The notes under the pieces: generated by a model | The model's database searches: none | What the model saw: the letters and a program-made list of their open reading frames with translations, nothing else | What the model was told of the DNA's origin: nothing | Made by a program: the position numbers and the translations under genes | Shown here: in pieces, positions 51,328 through 59,651 of the stretch | How positions within the stretch are numbered: position 1 is the first letter of the stretch | How the letters are laid out: the number at the start of each line of letters is the position of its first letter | Assembly (NCBI GenBank): GCA_003169695.1 | Contig: PNAS01000026.1 | Location: 1 to 64,000 of the forward strand | From: Spartobacteria bacterium | Lineage (GTDB): Bacteria; Verrucomicrobiota; Verrucomicrobiia; Chthoniobacterales; UBA10450 | Direction of reading: 5' to 3' | Length of the DNA: 64,000 nt

Positions 51328-52368
51328 TTACGGCTTCGCCGATTCGCCGGGGCCGTAAACGAGCAGCTTCAGAGTGTTCGGCACAATCGTCGGCCGCCCC
51401 GGCGAAGCACCTGGCGATGGGGACGGCAGAGGTTGGAATTGGGCGGTGGGCAAATAGATCCGATGGGTCTGAGGATCGAGCGCCATGGTTCTCGCGCGAG
51501 GTTCTGTCTTGAGCGTTTGAACGACTGCCAGCTTCTGCGGTGTTTCCTCTTTCGCGATTGTGGTTGTGCCTTCGCCACAGGACGCGAACGCAAGCTGCGT
51601 CGCATCGTCAAACGCACAGCCATCCACGCCGGCGCCGATCGGCACAGTTCCGACAACCTTGCCCGTTTCGGTGTCGAGCATCGCCAGTAGCTTATTATGA
51701 CAGGCCACAAACACACGATGATGCGTTGCGTCGCAGGCGATGCCGGTGGGTTCTTCGCCAGGCGCGAGCGGCCAGCGCGCGACAACCTCATGCTTTCCGG
51801 TGTCGATGACCACGACCTCGCTCTTATCTTCGAGATTGCAGTAAACGCGTCCTGCTTTGCCGTCCGCGGCAGCGAACTCCGGACTCCCACCGAGCGGGAT
51901 TGTGCTAACGACCTTCGCGGTCTTTGCGTCGATCACTGTCGCCGACTTCCCAGTGTGATTGAACACATAAACTTCGCCGCGACGCGGTTCGTAAACCAAG
52001 GCGTCGGGATTTTCGCCGGTTTCCACTTTTGAGATCGTGCTGAGCGTTTTTAGATCAACGACGCTGACCTTCGCTTCCTTGCCGTTCGTAGAGAAACCGC
52101 GTTGCAACTCCGGCGCTACGGCAAACCCGTGCACGCCCGGTGTATCCGCAATCTCGCCAGCGACACTGTTCTTCTCGAGATCGACCACGACCACTTTCGT
52201 CGCGTGGGAAAGGTAGAGCCGGCGCGCAGCTGAATCGATTGTGAGGATATCCCAGCCACCTTCGCCGCCGATTGGAATCTCCGTGACGAATTTGTATTCC
52301 CCCTCACCGCGCACGGCGCTCGCGAAACAAAGAACCAACGCCGCTACCCAACAGATTATCGATTTCAT
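51328..52368 (-). CDS. exported YVTN-type beta-propeller protein
   Basis: This 346-residue protein starts with a signal peptide (KSIICWVAALVLCFASAVRG). It carries about six repeats of the form VVVIDTxxxKVVxTIPLG...PxxxAxDxxxxRVYV, typical of YVTN-like seven-bladed propellers. The family is used for surface binding or as quinone-dependent dehydrogenase-like scaffolds. No catalytic residue set can be assigned. The ATG at 52368 gives the signal peptide; longer upstream starts read through repeat B copy 3. Confidence 0.85.
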   Translation of the reverse strand: MKSIICWVAALVLCFASAVRGEGEYKFVTEIPIGGEGGWDILTIDSAARRLYLSHATKVVVVDLEKNSVAGEIADTPGVHGFAVAPELQRGFSTNGKEAKVSVVDLKTLSTISKVETGENPDALVYEPRRGEVYVFNHTGKSATVIDAKTAKVVSTIPLGGSPEFAAADGKAGRVYCNLEDKSEVVVIDTGKHEVVARWPLAPGEEPTGIACDATHHRVFVACHNKLLAMLDTETGKVVGTVPIGAGVDGCAFDDATQLAFASCGEGTTTIAKEETPQKLAVVQTLKTEPRARTMALDPQTHRIYLPTAQFQPLPSPSPGASPGRPTIVPNTLKLLVYGPGESAKP

Positions 52369-52445
52369 GGGAACGACCCTACGCTGCACCTGTCGGCCTG
52401 TCACCCCGGTCGCCACCGGGCCTCCGCCTCCCTGGCCAATCGAAA

Positions 52446-52530
52446 GGTGGATCGAGCGTTCCGCCGCGCGATGTTTCTGTTTCCCGGCTTCGCCGCATTT
52501 TGACATCGAGCGCGGAGCGCTCGATCCACC
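52446..52530. repeat. dispersed inverted repeat (family B, copy 3)
   Basis: GGTGGATCGAGCG at the left and GCTCGATCCACC at the right are inverse, with inner CGCGCGATGT / ACATCGAGCGCG. It lies between the divergent propeller and Spy-like genes. Confidence 0.8.
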
Positions 52531-52650
52531 TGCCCGTCGCGAAGGGCGCGGTGCCAAAAATGAAAAAATATCGCAACTTCCCGAATTTCCTCGGGTTACC
52601 CCCTCACAACAGGCGCGCTCGTCGCGCTGACCAAATAAGGAGAACAACAA

Positions 52651-53316
52651 ATGAAACTTAGACTACTCACTCTTACCGCCGCGTGCACAGCCGCGCTGGC
52701 CACAACTTCAATCGCCAGTCCGCAGGATCCGGCCGCGAAGGATTGCAGCGGGAACAGTCCTCGTCATCATCAATGGGGCGACGGGCTCGAACACATGACG
52801 AAAGCCTTCGACCTCACGGCCGACCAACAGGCGAAGATCAGCCCGATCCTCGAACAGGCTAAGCCGCAGATTGCGGCGGCCCGTCAGGAAGCGAGGCAGG
52901 AGATGACGGCGATCCATGATAACACCAGGTCGCAAATTCGTCCGCTCCTGACGGCGGCGCAGCAGACGAAACTCGACGCGATCCAAAAGGCGCACGATCC
53001 CGCTGCGAACGATTCCCGCGGGAACTGGCCTCGCCATCGTCATTGGGGCAACGGGCTCGCACACATGACGAAAACCCTTGACCTTACGGCCGAGCAACAG
53101 GCGAAGATCGCTCCGATCCTCGAACAGGCCAAGCCGCAGATCATGGCGATCCGGCAGGAGTCGGGGCAGAAAATCAAGACGATCCGCGATAGCATCAGTT
53201 CGCAGCTTCGTCCGCTCCTGACGGCGCCCCAGCAGGCGAAACTCGATGCGATCCAGAAGGCGCGCGAGGATATGCGCAAAGCCAGGCAGGAAATGCGCGA
53301 AGTGGCGAAGCAATAA
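52651..53316 (+). CDS. Spy/LTxxQ-like periplasmic protein with internal duplication
   Basis: This 221-residue protein follows a strong AAGGAGAA site. A signal peptide (KLRLLTLTAACTAALATTS) is followed by two near-identical copies of a unit of about 100 residues: HMTKAFDLTADQQAKISPIL...LLTAAQQTKLDAIQKA and HMTKTLDLTAEQQAKIAPIL...LLTAPQQAKLDAIQKA. LTxxQ motifs place it near Spy and CpxP, periplasmic chaperones or stress sensors, and the His-rich HH-W-G repeats could bind metal. The two DNA copies are highly similar, so the duplication is recent. Confidence 0.85.
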   Translation: MKLRLLTLTAACTAALATTSIASPQDPAAKDCSGNSPRHHQWGDGLEHMTKAFDLTADQQAKISPILEQAKPQIAAARQEARQEMTAIHDNTRSQIRPLLTAAQQTKLDAIQKAHDPAANDSRGNWPRHRHWGNGLAHMTKTLDLTAEQQAKIAPILEQAKPQIMAIRQESGQKIKTIRDSISSQLRPLLTAPQQAKLDAIQKAREDMRKARQEMREVAKQ

Positions 53317-53699
53317 ATGTTAGATTGACCTGGAAAGGGCGGCGGTGATTGTCTTGAGGTCGCCGCCGCCTCTGTTGGTAGCGCAGGCTCCCAGAACGCG
53401 TCAGGGCAGGGCTACCGTGCGTCTCGCCCGGTGATTCGAGCGCCAGGCCCGGCAGGATTACGAGCCCCCACAGCTAGGATAGCTATGCTGTGGCAGTTCA
53501 GGATTGCTTGGAGCAGGGACGGTGATTACGCTATGGGGCATGGTCGGCATTTTTTCGATCTTCACCCCGGCAGGCGGGTGGATTAAATCTAATAGCTCCG
53601 CCTTTAATTGCCGAATTATTCGACCGGGATCTCGTTAGGCGACTCAAAGCCTCAACACCCTTCAATAGCTATCCGAACCCTCGAACCAACCCGCCCGAG
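53317..53699. other. intergenic region, mostly non-coding
   Basis: No gene is recognised. A GC-rich GGCGGCG/CGCCGCC hairpin lies near 53340-53374 after the Spy-like gene and could terminate it. From 53492 to 53588 a sequence also found at 55022-55121 is present. Confidence 0.5.
53492..53588. repeat. intergenic repeat (family C, copy 1)
   Basis: Shared words with 55022-55121 in the same order are TGCTTGGAGC, GGTGATTAC, GGCATGGTCGGCATT and GGATTAAAT. It precedes an exported-protein gene by about 110 bases. It could be a leader, small RNA or old element end. Confidence 0.65.
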
Positions 53700-54101
53700 A
53701 TGAAAACCACCATTATCAGTTCCCTATGCCTTTTACTTTTCGCTGGCACCGCTCTCGCCGGTGGCTCCTTCAACCTTTCCGACATTCAAGATCTGCTCAA
53801 GCAGCAATCGAAGCAGTGGACGGAAGTCCGAAGAGCGTATGACGTCGAAGAGATTGGCAATGCTCGCCGTTTCGGACGTCAGTGGGAGCATCTTGGAGGT
53901 GCACGCTGCGGGCCTTATGAGCTCAGAGCTCGGAAGAAGGGTTCGTCTGGCGGCTACACGCACAAAATCACGATTAATACGCAGGCAACTTTCTATGACA
54001 AACAAGGCAGAAAAGTCGCCGAAAGCGTAGATGAAGCTCCTTTCAACTCTTACCGAGTCAAAGAGATCGTAAAGAGCATCCAAGTCTCACCTCTACAGTG
54101 A
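53700..54101 (+). CDS. exported small protein, function unknown
   Basis: This 133-residue protein has a signal peptide (KTTIISSLCLLLFAGTALAG, cleavage after ALA). The mature part starts with a helix (FNLSDIQDLLKQQSKQW), followed by a beta-rich half (GPYELRARKKG, HKITINTQATFYDKQG, SYRVKEIVKSIQV). The family is unrecognised. It lies alone, 120 bases before a membrane protein gene. Confidence 0.65.
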   Translation: MKTTIISSLCLLLFAGTALAGGSFNLSDIQDLLKQQSKQWTEVRRAYDVEEIGNARRFGRQWEHLGGARCGPYELRARKKGSSGGYTHKITINTQATFYDKQGRKVAESVDEAPFNSYRVKEIVKSIQVSPLQ

Positions 54102-54219
54102 ACGAGCGCGAGTCGCCTAATCCCAATGTAGGTTGTGAACGGAGGATGCCATGTTTATGGGTCGGTGTCAGTTTACATGCTAAGAGTCAGTGCGATGAAT
54201 ATGACGCAATTTCTCAAAC

Positions 54220-54648
54220 ATGCCCACTAACAACGAGTTTCCATTACGCCTTTCGGCACTTCTAGCTCTGCTCATCGGTCTCCTTCTAGTTGTGCAGGGG
54301 ATCCTGGGCCTCATAGCTCCGGACGTGTTTCTGAGCACTACCCGTTTCATTCAAACGCCTCCGGTGATGTACGTGGCGGCGATCCTGCGCGTCGTGTTCG
54401 GAGTTGTGCTCGTTCGTGCGGCGCCGGGCTCGCGCGCAACCGAGTTTCTCCGCGTTTTCGGATTCATCATCGTCATCGGGGGTCTGCTCACGCCGTTCGT
54501 CGGCGTTTGGGCCTCTCAACACATACTTGGTTGGTGGTCGGCCAGTGGATCAGCATTGGTGCGTGTGTTCGCGGGAGTTTCCCTGGTGCTCGGCCTCCTT
54601 ATTGTCTATGCTGTTGCTTCCCACCGCCGCGGCACTTTAACGTCGTAA
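54220..54648 (+). CDS. four-helix membrane protein (DUF4345-like)
   Basis: This 142-residue protein has four hydrophobic helices: LRLSALLALLIGLLLVVQGI, VMYVAAILRVVFGVVLV, FLRVFGFIIVIGGLLT and LVRVFAGVSLVLGLLIVY. The loop with LRVVFGVVLVRAAPGSR suggests similarity to small DUF4345-type membrane proteins. The function is unknown. A truncated CPBP protease fragment follows on the same strand. Confidence 0.65.
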   Translation: MPTNNEFPLRLSALLALLIGLLLVVQGILGLIAPDVFLSTTRFIQTPPVMYVAAILRVVFGVVLVRAAPGSRATEFLRVFGFIIVIGGLLTPFVGVWASQHILGWWSASGSALVRVFAGVSLVLGLLIVYAVASHRRGTLTS

Positions 54649-54676
54649 TCATTTTCACGATCGGCCTAAGGCTTAG

Positions 54677-54961
54677 GTAGGTTGCGGCGATCGGAGAATC
54701 AGCGCCGTCTACCTCTGCCAGCTCACCGCCCAATCAGCGGTCATGACTTTGATCTACCTTCGCACCGGCGGGAGTATCCTTATGGCCGTTCTTACCCATC
54801 TCGCGTTCAACACCGCTGGGTCCATCGTGTTCGCAGGCTTGCCGCCGTTCCCGATTGATCAGATTCGGCGGATCTATCTGGTCAAGGTCGCGGTGCTCGG
54901 GCTCGTGGGATTCGCGTGCCTACCATGGGCGAGTCGGAGCACCGCCGACAGACGAGACTAA
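54677..54961 (+). pseudogene. C-terminal fragment of a CPBP intramembrane protease
   Basis: The frame open from a stop at 54674 reads ISAVYLCQLTAQSAVMTLIY, then LRTGGSILMAVLTHLAFNTA, which is the typical CPBP C-terminal region (LRTGGSLxxAxxxHxxFN). The EExxxR catalytic part is absent upstream, so this is a 5'-truncated relic. The intact relative in this window is at 19518-20399. Confidence 0.75.
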
Positions 54962-55462
54962 CCCCTATATAGGTTGTCAAACGTGGTGAGTGAGGGGTGG
55001 GTAAATAGTTTAGCTTATTGGTTGCAGTAGTTTCCGAGTGCTTGGAGCGGGGATGGTGATTACTGCTGGTGGCATGGTCGGCATTTCCCCGGTCCCAATC
55101 CCAGAACGCAAACGGATTAAATGAAGACGGTCTGCGTAGTCGTAGTTCTGACGCTATCCGGCAGTCTGCGGTAGCTCCTCCTGACGCCATTCGTCAGCAC
55201 TATCCTGAAGATGATGTCCGAAATTCGTCTTACCCGGCACGTCTCGCGAAGCCATCATCGAGGGCTTTGGAGATCCATTACACGACATTCTTCGTCAACA
55301 GTGCTAGGCACGCCCAGGACTTTCTTCGGAGCTTCCGCATTCAATCACCCGATGCCTAACCCAGACGAAGCAGCCCCGAAATTCTTCGGAGTGTACTGAA
55401 AGGTCTTCAATGCGGCCTTGCAATGAAGGCTTTCGGGGCTCATTCTCTTTTCGTCAAAGCTC
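54962..55462. other. intergenic region with repeat and possible relic
   Basis: Repeat family C copy 2 (55022-55121) leads into ATGAAGACGGTCTGCGTAG, which reads as a signal-peptide start (MKTVCVVVVLTLSGS) but stops after 17 codons. This may be the 5' scrap of an exported-protein gene. Nothing else is recognised. Confidence 0.45.
55022..55121. repeat. intergenic repeat (family C, copy 2)
   Basis: It matches 53492-53588 in the order GCTTGGAGC, GGTGATTAC, GGCATGGTCGGCATT and GGATTAAAT. Both copies are followed by an ATGAARAC start of a signal-peptide-like frame. Confidence 0.65.
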
Positions 55463-55705
55463 ATGAAACGAACAAGCGAAGAAGTTGCGAACACCATCGA
55501 CGGGTTCATTAACGGCACCGGGCGGCAATGGGACTGGGACGGCTTCACTTCAATCCGGATCGACGATCCGGAACTGGAAGCGATTCGGCAGAAATGCGTC
55601 GCGATCCCTGCCGAGTTCCCGCCTTCCACGAAGACTGCATATTGCGGTGACGCCGGCCTTCAGGTGATGCGCGATCTGGTCAAGGGGTTACGGTCAGGCA
55701 GCTGA
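55463..55705 (+). CDS. hypothetical small protein
   Basis: This 80-residue protein has helix (RTSEEVANTIDGFINGTG), then WDWDGFTSIRIDDPELEAIRQ and ending DAGLQVMRDLVKGLRSG. There is no membrane segment. The family is not recognised, but composition and a purine-rich upstream AGCTCATG context make it plausible. Confidence 0.6.
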   Translation: MKRTSEEVANTIDGFINGTGRQWDWDGFTSIRIDDPELEAIRQKCVAIPAEFPPSTKTAYCGDAGLQVMRDLVKGLRSGS

Positions 55706-55729
55706 CGAAACGTTTGTAGTTCACAGATT

Positions 55730-55796
55730 TGTAGGGCGTTTCTGTGAAACGCCAATCGGCCCGTCCCATGGAGGCGTCTGACACAGACGCCCTACA
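55730..55796. repeat. 67-bp dispersed inverted repeat (family A, copy 2)
   Basis: It is nearly identical in ends and inner palindromes to 43817-43883 and the same length. It lies between the small gene and the convergent threonine dehydratase-like gene. Confidence 0.85.
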
Positions 55797-55812
55797 ACGG
55801 CACGCGGCCATT

Positions 55813-56790
55813 TCAGGCGGCTGAAGCTCCGATAAGCTCGCAAAACTTCCTCAGATCGATGTTGCCGCCGGAAACGATTGCGACGATCGGGCCCGGGCCG
55901 GCCTTCCCGGTCAACGCGGCCGCGAGCGGCAATGCCCCCGCGCCTTCGGAGATAATTCGCGCCTTTTCCGCCATGAGCCGCATCGCGTTCTTTGTCTCCT
56001 CCAGGCTGACCACGATGTAGCCGTCCACCACCGGTTTCATCCGCTCCCACATGCGCGGGAAGACGCTCTGGCCGCCGGCGCCGTCCACGAACGAATGCTT
56101 CCAGTCCTTGAACAGTTGCGGAGATCCCATCGCGAACGAGAGCGCCGCGGGCGCGGCCGTCTCCGGTTCAGCGCCCCAAACCTTGATCTCCGGCTTGAGC
56201 GCTTTGATGGCGCTGCCGACGCCAGAGATGAGTCCCCCGCCCCCTATGCCGGCAATGACCGCGGCCGTGTCCGGCGCGTCTTCAAGAATCTCCAAACCCA
56301 TCGTCGCGTGACCGGCGATGAAATTGCGATCGTCGAACGGATGGATGAACGTCCCTTCGACTCCGGGAAACGAACGATCCTCGAGGGCTTTCCACGCGAC
56401 GTCGTATGGCACCGGAATGAGTTTCGCGCCGAGCGCCTTCATTCGCTCGATCTTCGAGGCCGGCGCGCTCTCGATCACCACGACTGTGCAGGGTACGCCC
56501 GCTTTTCTCGCCGCGTAGGCGACGCCCTGTCCTGCATTTCCCGCGCTGATCGTCCACACGCCGCGCTTGCGCTCGGAGTCGGGCAGCATCGCCACGGCAT
56601 TGGCGGCGCCCCGCAGCTTGTAGGCGTTGATCGGTTGGAGGTTCTCGAGCTTGAGCCGAATATCGGGGTAGCCCAGCCCCAGTTCCAGGCGGACCAGTGG
56701 CGTGCGCACAATGGTCCCCGCGATGCGCTCGCGCGCCTCTCGTATCTCGGCCAGTTCTATGGGGCGGACAGTTTCAAGCGTCGCGGGCAT
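55813..56790 (-). CDS. threonine dehydratase / serine racemase-like PLP enzyme
   Basis: The protein is about 325 residues from the ATG at 56790. The fold II PLP-enzyme lysine is in PINAYKLRGA, the phosphate-binding loop is GIGGGGLISGVG, and SAGNAGQGVAYAA binds the substrate carboxylate. ISEGAGALPLAA and VSGGNIDLRKF close the domain. It lacks a C-terminal ACT domain, so it is a catabolic-type threonine/serine dehydratase or racemase. It follows another gene (56945) after about 150 bases. Confidence 0.88.
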   Translation of the reverse strand: MPATLETVRPIELAEIREARERIAGTIVRTPLVRLELGLGYPDIRLKLENLQPINAYKLRGAANAVAMLPDSERKRGVWTISAGNAGQGVAYAARKAGVPCTVVVIESAPASKIERMKALGAKLIPVPYDVAWKALEDRSFPGVEGTFIHPFDDRNFIAGHATMGLEILEDAPDTAAVIAGIGGGGLISGVGSAIKALKPEIKVWGAEPETAAPAALSFAMGSPQLFKDWKHSFVDGAGGQSVFPRMWERMKPVVDGYIVVSLEETKNAMRLMAEKARIISEGAGALPLAAALTGKAGPGPIVAIVSGGNIDLRKFCELIGASAA

Positions 56791-56944
56791 TGTTGTTTTT
56801 CCTTCTAGCCGCAAATGAATTCACAGACCGACATTAGGCGACGCGATGCCGAGGATCGAGAGCATTTCCACTCCCGCCACGCAACGGACACGGTCAGCGT
56901 TCCGCGCATGCAAGCGCCCCTGCGATTTCCATTCTCAGCAGCGG

Positions 56945-57166
56945 CTATTTTCTGGACGCGAGCAAGAAGGCGTGACCTGAATCGGTCACACGGTTGATCA
57001 CGGCAAACGCGACGGTGCCGGCGTCCCCGAGTGAGGCGTCCACCAGTCCGGCTGCTTCCATCCGTTCTACTTCGCGGACCTGGTCGGCGCCACGGACGTT
57101 GAGGAAACCGGAGGATTGCTCCTCGGCCGCCGCGAGAAGTATGTGGACCAAATTGATATTCACCAT
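56945..57166 (-). CDS. hypothetical small winged-helix-like protein
   Basis: The protein is about 73 residues from the ATG at 57166. Predicted helices (VNINLVHILLAAAEEQSSG, then REVERMEAAGLVDASLG) and a C-terminal VINRVTDSGHAFLLA hairpin resemble a small winged-helix or HTH domain. A longer frame to 57280 lacks support. It lies between the hydrolase and dehydratase genes on the same strand. Confidence 0.55.
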   Translation of the reverse strand: MVNINLVHILLAAAEEQSSGFLNVRGADQVREVERMEAAGLVDASLGDAGTVAFAVINRVTDSGHAFLLASRK

Positions 57167-57280
57167 AGCTGGCGGCTCTTGTGCCGCCACCCCACTGTAT
57201 GAATCGTGCCGGCCAGCCCCGACAGATGTAACTACCTGAAAGTAAAATCCACAGGCCAGCCCACTGCGGACACGCGCCAC

Positions 57281-57961
57281 CTAGACGACGATGGTTTCCC
57301 CGATCGTCGGCAGAAGCAGCTCTTTTCCCGCTGTGCGCGCTGCCGCGAGTGCGGCTCCATGATCGAGCTTGATCGGCGGGAACGTATCGTAATGCACGCC
57401 AACAAATTTCGAGACGCCGAGGAATTCAGCCGCCCGCAAAGCGTCCTGGATTCCCATGGTGAAGAAATCGCCGATCGGGAAGATGGCGAAATTCAGTTTG
57501 GTCCCCTCCCCGATCAACTTCATGTCGTAAGTCAACGCGGTGTCGCCGGAGTAATAGAAGTTGCCGTCGCTCGATTCCACAAGAAAGCCGCAAGGATTGC
57601 CACCGTAAGAGCCATCCGGCATCGAGCTGCTGTGGATCGCGCTCGTCAGTTTGACGCGGCCGAAATCGGTCTGGGCCGCACCGCCGTGATTCATGGACTG
57701 GACATTCTTAACGCCCTTCTCTTCGAACCAGCACCCGACCTCGTATGGAGCGATCACCGTTGCGCCGGTTCGTTTGGCAATGTCGATGAGATCCGCGTTG
57801 TGATCGCCATGCCCGTGTGACACGAGAATAAAATCCGCCGCGATTTTATCGGCATTGATTTCCTTCGCGAGCGGATTGGGCGTAATGAAGGGATCGAAGA
57901 GCAACGTCTTGCCGCCGGCTTCCACCGAGAAGCAGGCATGGCCGTAGTAGGTAAATTTCAT
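57281..57961 (-). CDS. UPF0173 family metal-dependent hydrolase
   Basis: The protein is about 226 residues from the ATG at 57961. It is a metallo-beta-lactamase-fold protein beginning FTYYGHACF, with the metal motif VSHGHGDHNAD (HxHxDH), then HSSSMPDG, YYSGDTALT and GVHYDTFPP, matching the UPF0173 (YtkL/YddR) family of uncertain substrate. The ATG at 57961 gives the family N-terminus. Its start is divergent from dinB, with about 80 bases between. Confidence 0.92.
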   Translation of the reverse strand: MKFTYYGHACFSVEAGGKTLLFDPFITPNPLAKEINADKIAADFILVSHGHGDHNADLIDIAKRTGATVIAPYEVGCWFEEKGVKNVQSMNHGGAAQTDFGRVKLTSAIHSSSMPDGSYGGNPCGFLVESSDGNFYYSGDTALTYDMKLIGEGTKLNFAIFPIGDFFTMGIQDALRAAEFLGVSKFVGVHYDTFPPIKLDHGAALAAARTAGKELLLPTIGETIVV

Positions 57962-58043
57962 GGCGAGATAGATGAGCCACATATTTTACCGATTTGCACA
58001 GTTTTTTTCCTGCTCCTAGCGCCCTCTACAGGCAGTGGAAGTG

Positions 58044-59129
58044 ATGCGTGCTCTGAGGCAACATTCCAGTGTGGCATCAGAAACAGAGCAGCGGGCGATC
58101 ATCCATCTCGACATGGATTGCTTCTATGCCGCGATCGAGGTGCGCGATCAGCCGTCGCTGAAAGGAAAGCCGGTGGGCGTCGGCGGTGCACGTGATCGGC
58201 GAGGTGTGCTGACCACTTGTAACTACGAAGCGCGGGAGTTCGGTGTGCGCTCGGCCATGCCGACCTTCATGGCGCTCCAGCGCTGTCCGAATCTCATTAT
58301 TCTGCCGACGCGCTTCGATGTTTATCGCAAAGAATCCGCGGTGATCCGCGAAATCTTGCATCGCTTCACGCCGCTCGTGGAACCGCTCTCGCTCGACGAA
58401 GCTTATCTCGATGTCACGGCACATCCGGGCGCGCCCGGGCCATTGGCGCAGGTCATCCGGAGGCTGATTTTTCGCAAGACGAAGTTGACCGCGTCGGCTG
58501 GAATCGGCCCGAACAAGTTGGTCGCCAAAATCGCCAGCGATCTGAAGAAGCCGAACGGACAGTTCGAAGTGAAACAGGAAGAGGTGCCGGAGTTCATGGA
58601 GAAGTTACCGGTGCGCAAGCTCTGGGGAATCGGAGATGTGACCGAGCAAAAACTGGAGCGACTCGGAATAGCGACGTGTGGCGAGATGGAGCGATTGTCG
58701 CGGGCGGAGCTGCAGGAGCACTTCGGCAAATTTGGGATCGAGCTTTACGACCTCTGTCGCGGCGTCGATCAACGGCCGGTCGAGCCGGATCGTGAAAGAA
58801 AATCCCTCAGCAACGAAGAAACATTTTCGACGGATCTCGAAACACTGGCCGAATGCGAGGAAAAGCTGCCGGAGTTATTCGAGGAATTGATGGCGGATCT
58901 CGACCAGAAGGAAGCGACTCGAATGGTGACGAAGATTTTCGTGAAACTAAAATTTCATGACTTCACCCGCACCACAGTTGAGCGTGCGGGGCTTCCCCCG
59001 ACCCTCGATCAGTTTCAATCCCTACTGGCTGAAGGCTTCGCACGCACGCATAAAAGTGTGCGCCTCATCGGACTCGGAGTGCGCTTTGCCAGCATGGACA
59101 CACCTGACGCACAGTTGCCCCTGCTCTGA
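58044..59129 (+). CDS. dinB: DNA polymerase IV
   Basis: The protein is about 361 residues from the ATG at 58044 (a GTG at 58035 is possible). This Y-family polymerase copies damaged DNA. Motifs are HLDMDCFYAAIE with the first catalytic Asp, YEAREFGVRSAM, PLSLDEAYLDVT with the Asp-Glu pair, SAGIGPNKLVAKIAS, and the helix-hairpin-helix WGIGDVTEQKLERLGI. The little-finger region and VRLIGLGVRF end the protein. No LexA-type box was identified upstream by eye. The next gene begins 38 bases on. Confidence 0.95.
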   Translation: MRALRQHSSVASETEQRAIIHLDMDCFYAAIEVRDQPSLKGKPVGVGGARDRRGVLTTCNYEAREFGVRSAMPTFMALQRCPNLIILPTRFDVYRKESAVIREILHRFTPLVEPLSLDEAYLDVTAHPGAPGPLAQVIRRLIFRKTKLTASAGIGPNKLVAKIASDLKKPNGQFEVKQEEVPEFMEKLPVRKLWGIGDVTEQKLERLGIATCGEMERLSRAELQEHFGKFGIELYDLCRGVDQRPVEPDRERKSLSNEETFSTDLETLAECEEKLPELFEELMADLDQKEATRMVTKIFVKLKFHDFTRTTVERAGLPPTLDQFQSLLAEGFARTHKSVRLIGLGVRFASMDTPDAQLPLL

Positions 59130-59167
59130 TTTTGGCCGTTCGTAAGACACTCGAGACAAACGGGCTC

Positions 59168-59620
59168 ATGGCCAAGACTGGATCGCGAAAGAAGAGATGG
59201 CTTCATTATCATTCTTTAAGCATCGTCAGTGTGCTGCTTTTGCTAGCCTGGATAATCGGCTATCGCTGGAGCGATCCAACTACTCACCTCGGCGCTTTCT
59301 TTGGAAACGCGATCGCGGATTGGAGCGGTTCGGTCGTCATAATTCTTGGCACGAAATTTCTCTACGAGTCTGGGTCCGTCGAAAGCCGACCGGTCGGCAA
59401 AAGGAAAGGCGGTCGTTGGATCGATCTTTTGCACCAGCATTCCCTTCTTGTGTTTCTCGCGGTCACCGGAATCGGTTGGCTCGTCTTGTATCTCCGAATG
59501 AATCCGCAGGACAAGTGGGGCCAAGTCGTCGGCAACATCGTCTCCGAATGGCTGCAGATGGCAGGGCTAGTCTATCTTACCAAGGGCCTGATTGAACGTG
59601 GATCGAAGGAGAGCCGCTGA
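59168..59620 (+). CDS. small membrane protein with two-fold repeat
   Basis: The protein is about 150 residues from the ATG at 59168. Each half has a W/Y-rich start, a hydrophobic helix, a loop LGAFFGNAIADW or WGQVVGNIVSEW, and a helix ending in IILGTKFLYESGSVESR or VYLTKGLIERGSKESR. This internal duplication suggests a two-helix unit doubled. The function is unknown; it may be a DUF6766-like membrane protein. It lies between dinB and trhO on the same strand. Confidence 0.65.
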   Translation: MAKTGSRKKRWLHYHSLSIVSVLLLLAWIIGYRWSDPTTHLGAFFGNAIADWSGSVVIILGTKFLYESGSVESRPVGKRKGGRWIDLLHQHSLLVFLAVTGIGWLVLYLRMNPQDKWGQVVGNIVSEWLQMAGLVYLTKGLIERGSKESR

Positions 59621-59651
59621 CGCATTCACGCGAAATCCCGGATGGCCGCAT

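Noticed and set aside
53630-53660. GTTAGGC next to GCCTAAC-like words, possible integron attC
   Set aside because: No paired R and L boxes of the right spacing were found and no integrase is in the window; the word GCCTAACGAGG also occurs inside genes.
56095-56808. 237-codon frame antisense to the threonine dehydratase-like gene
   Set aside because: It is an Arg-rich shadow of a gene with clear PLP motifs.
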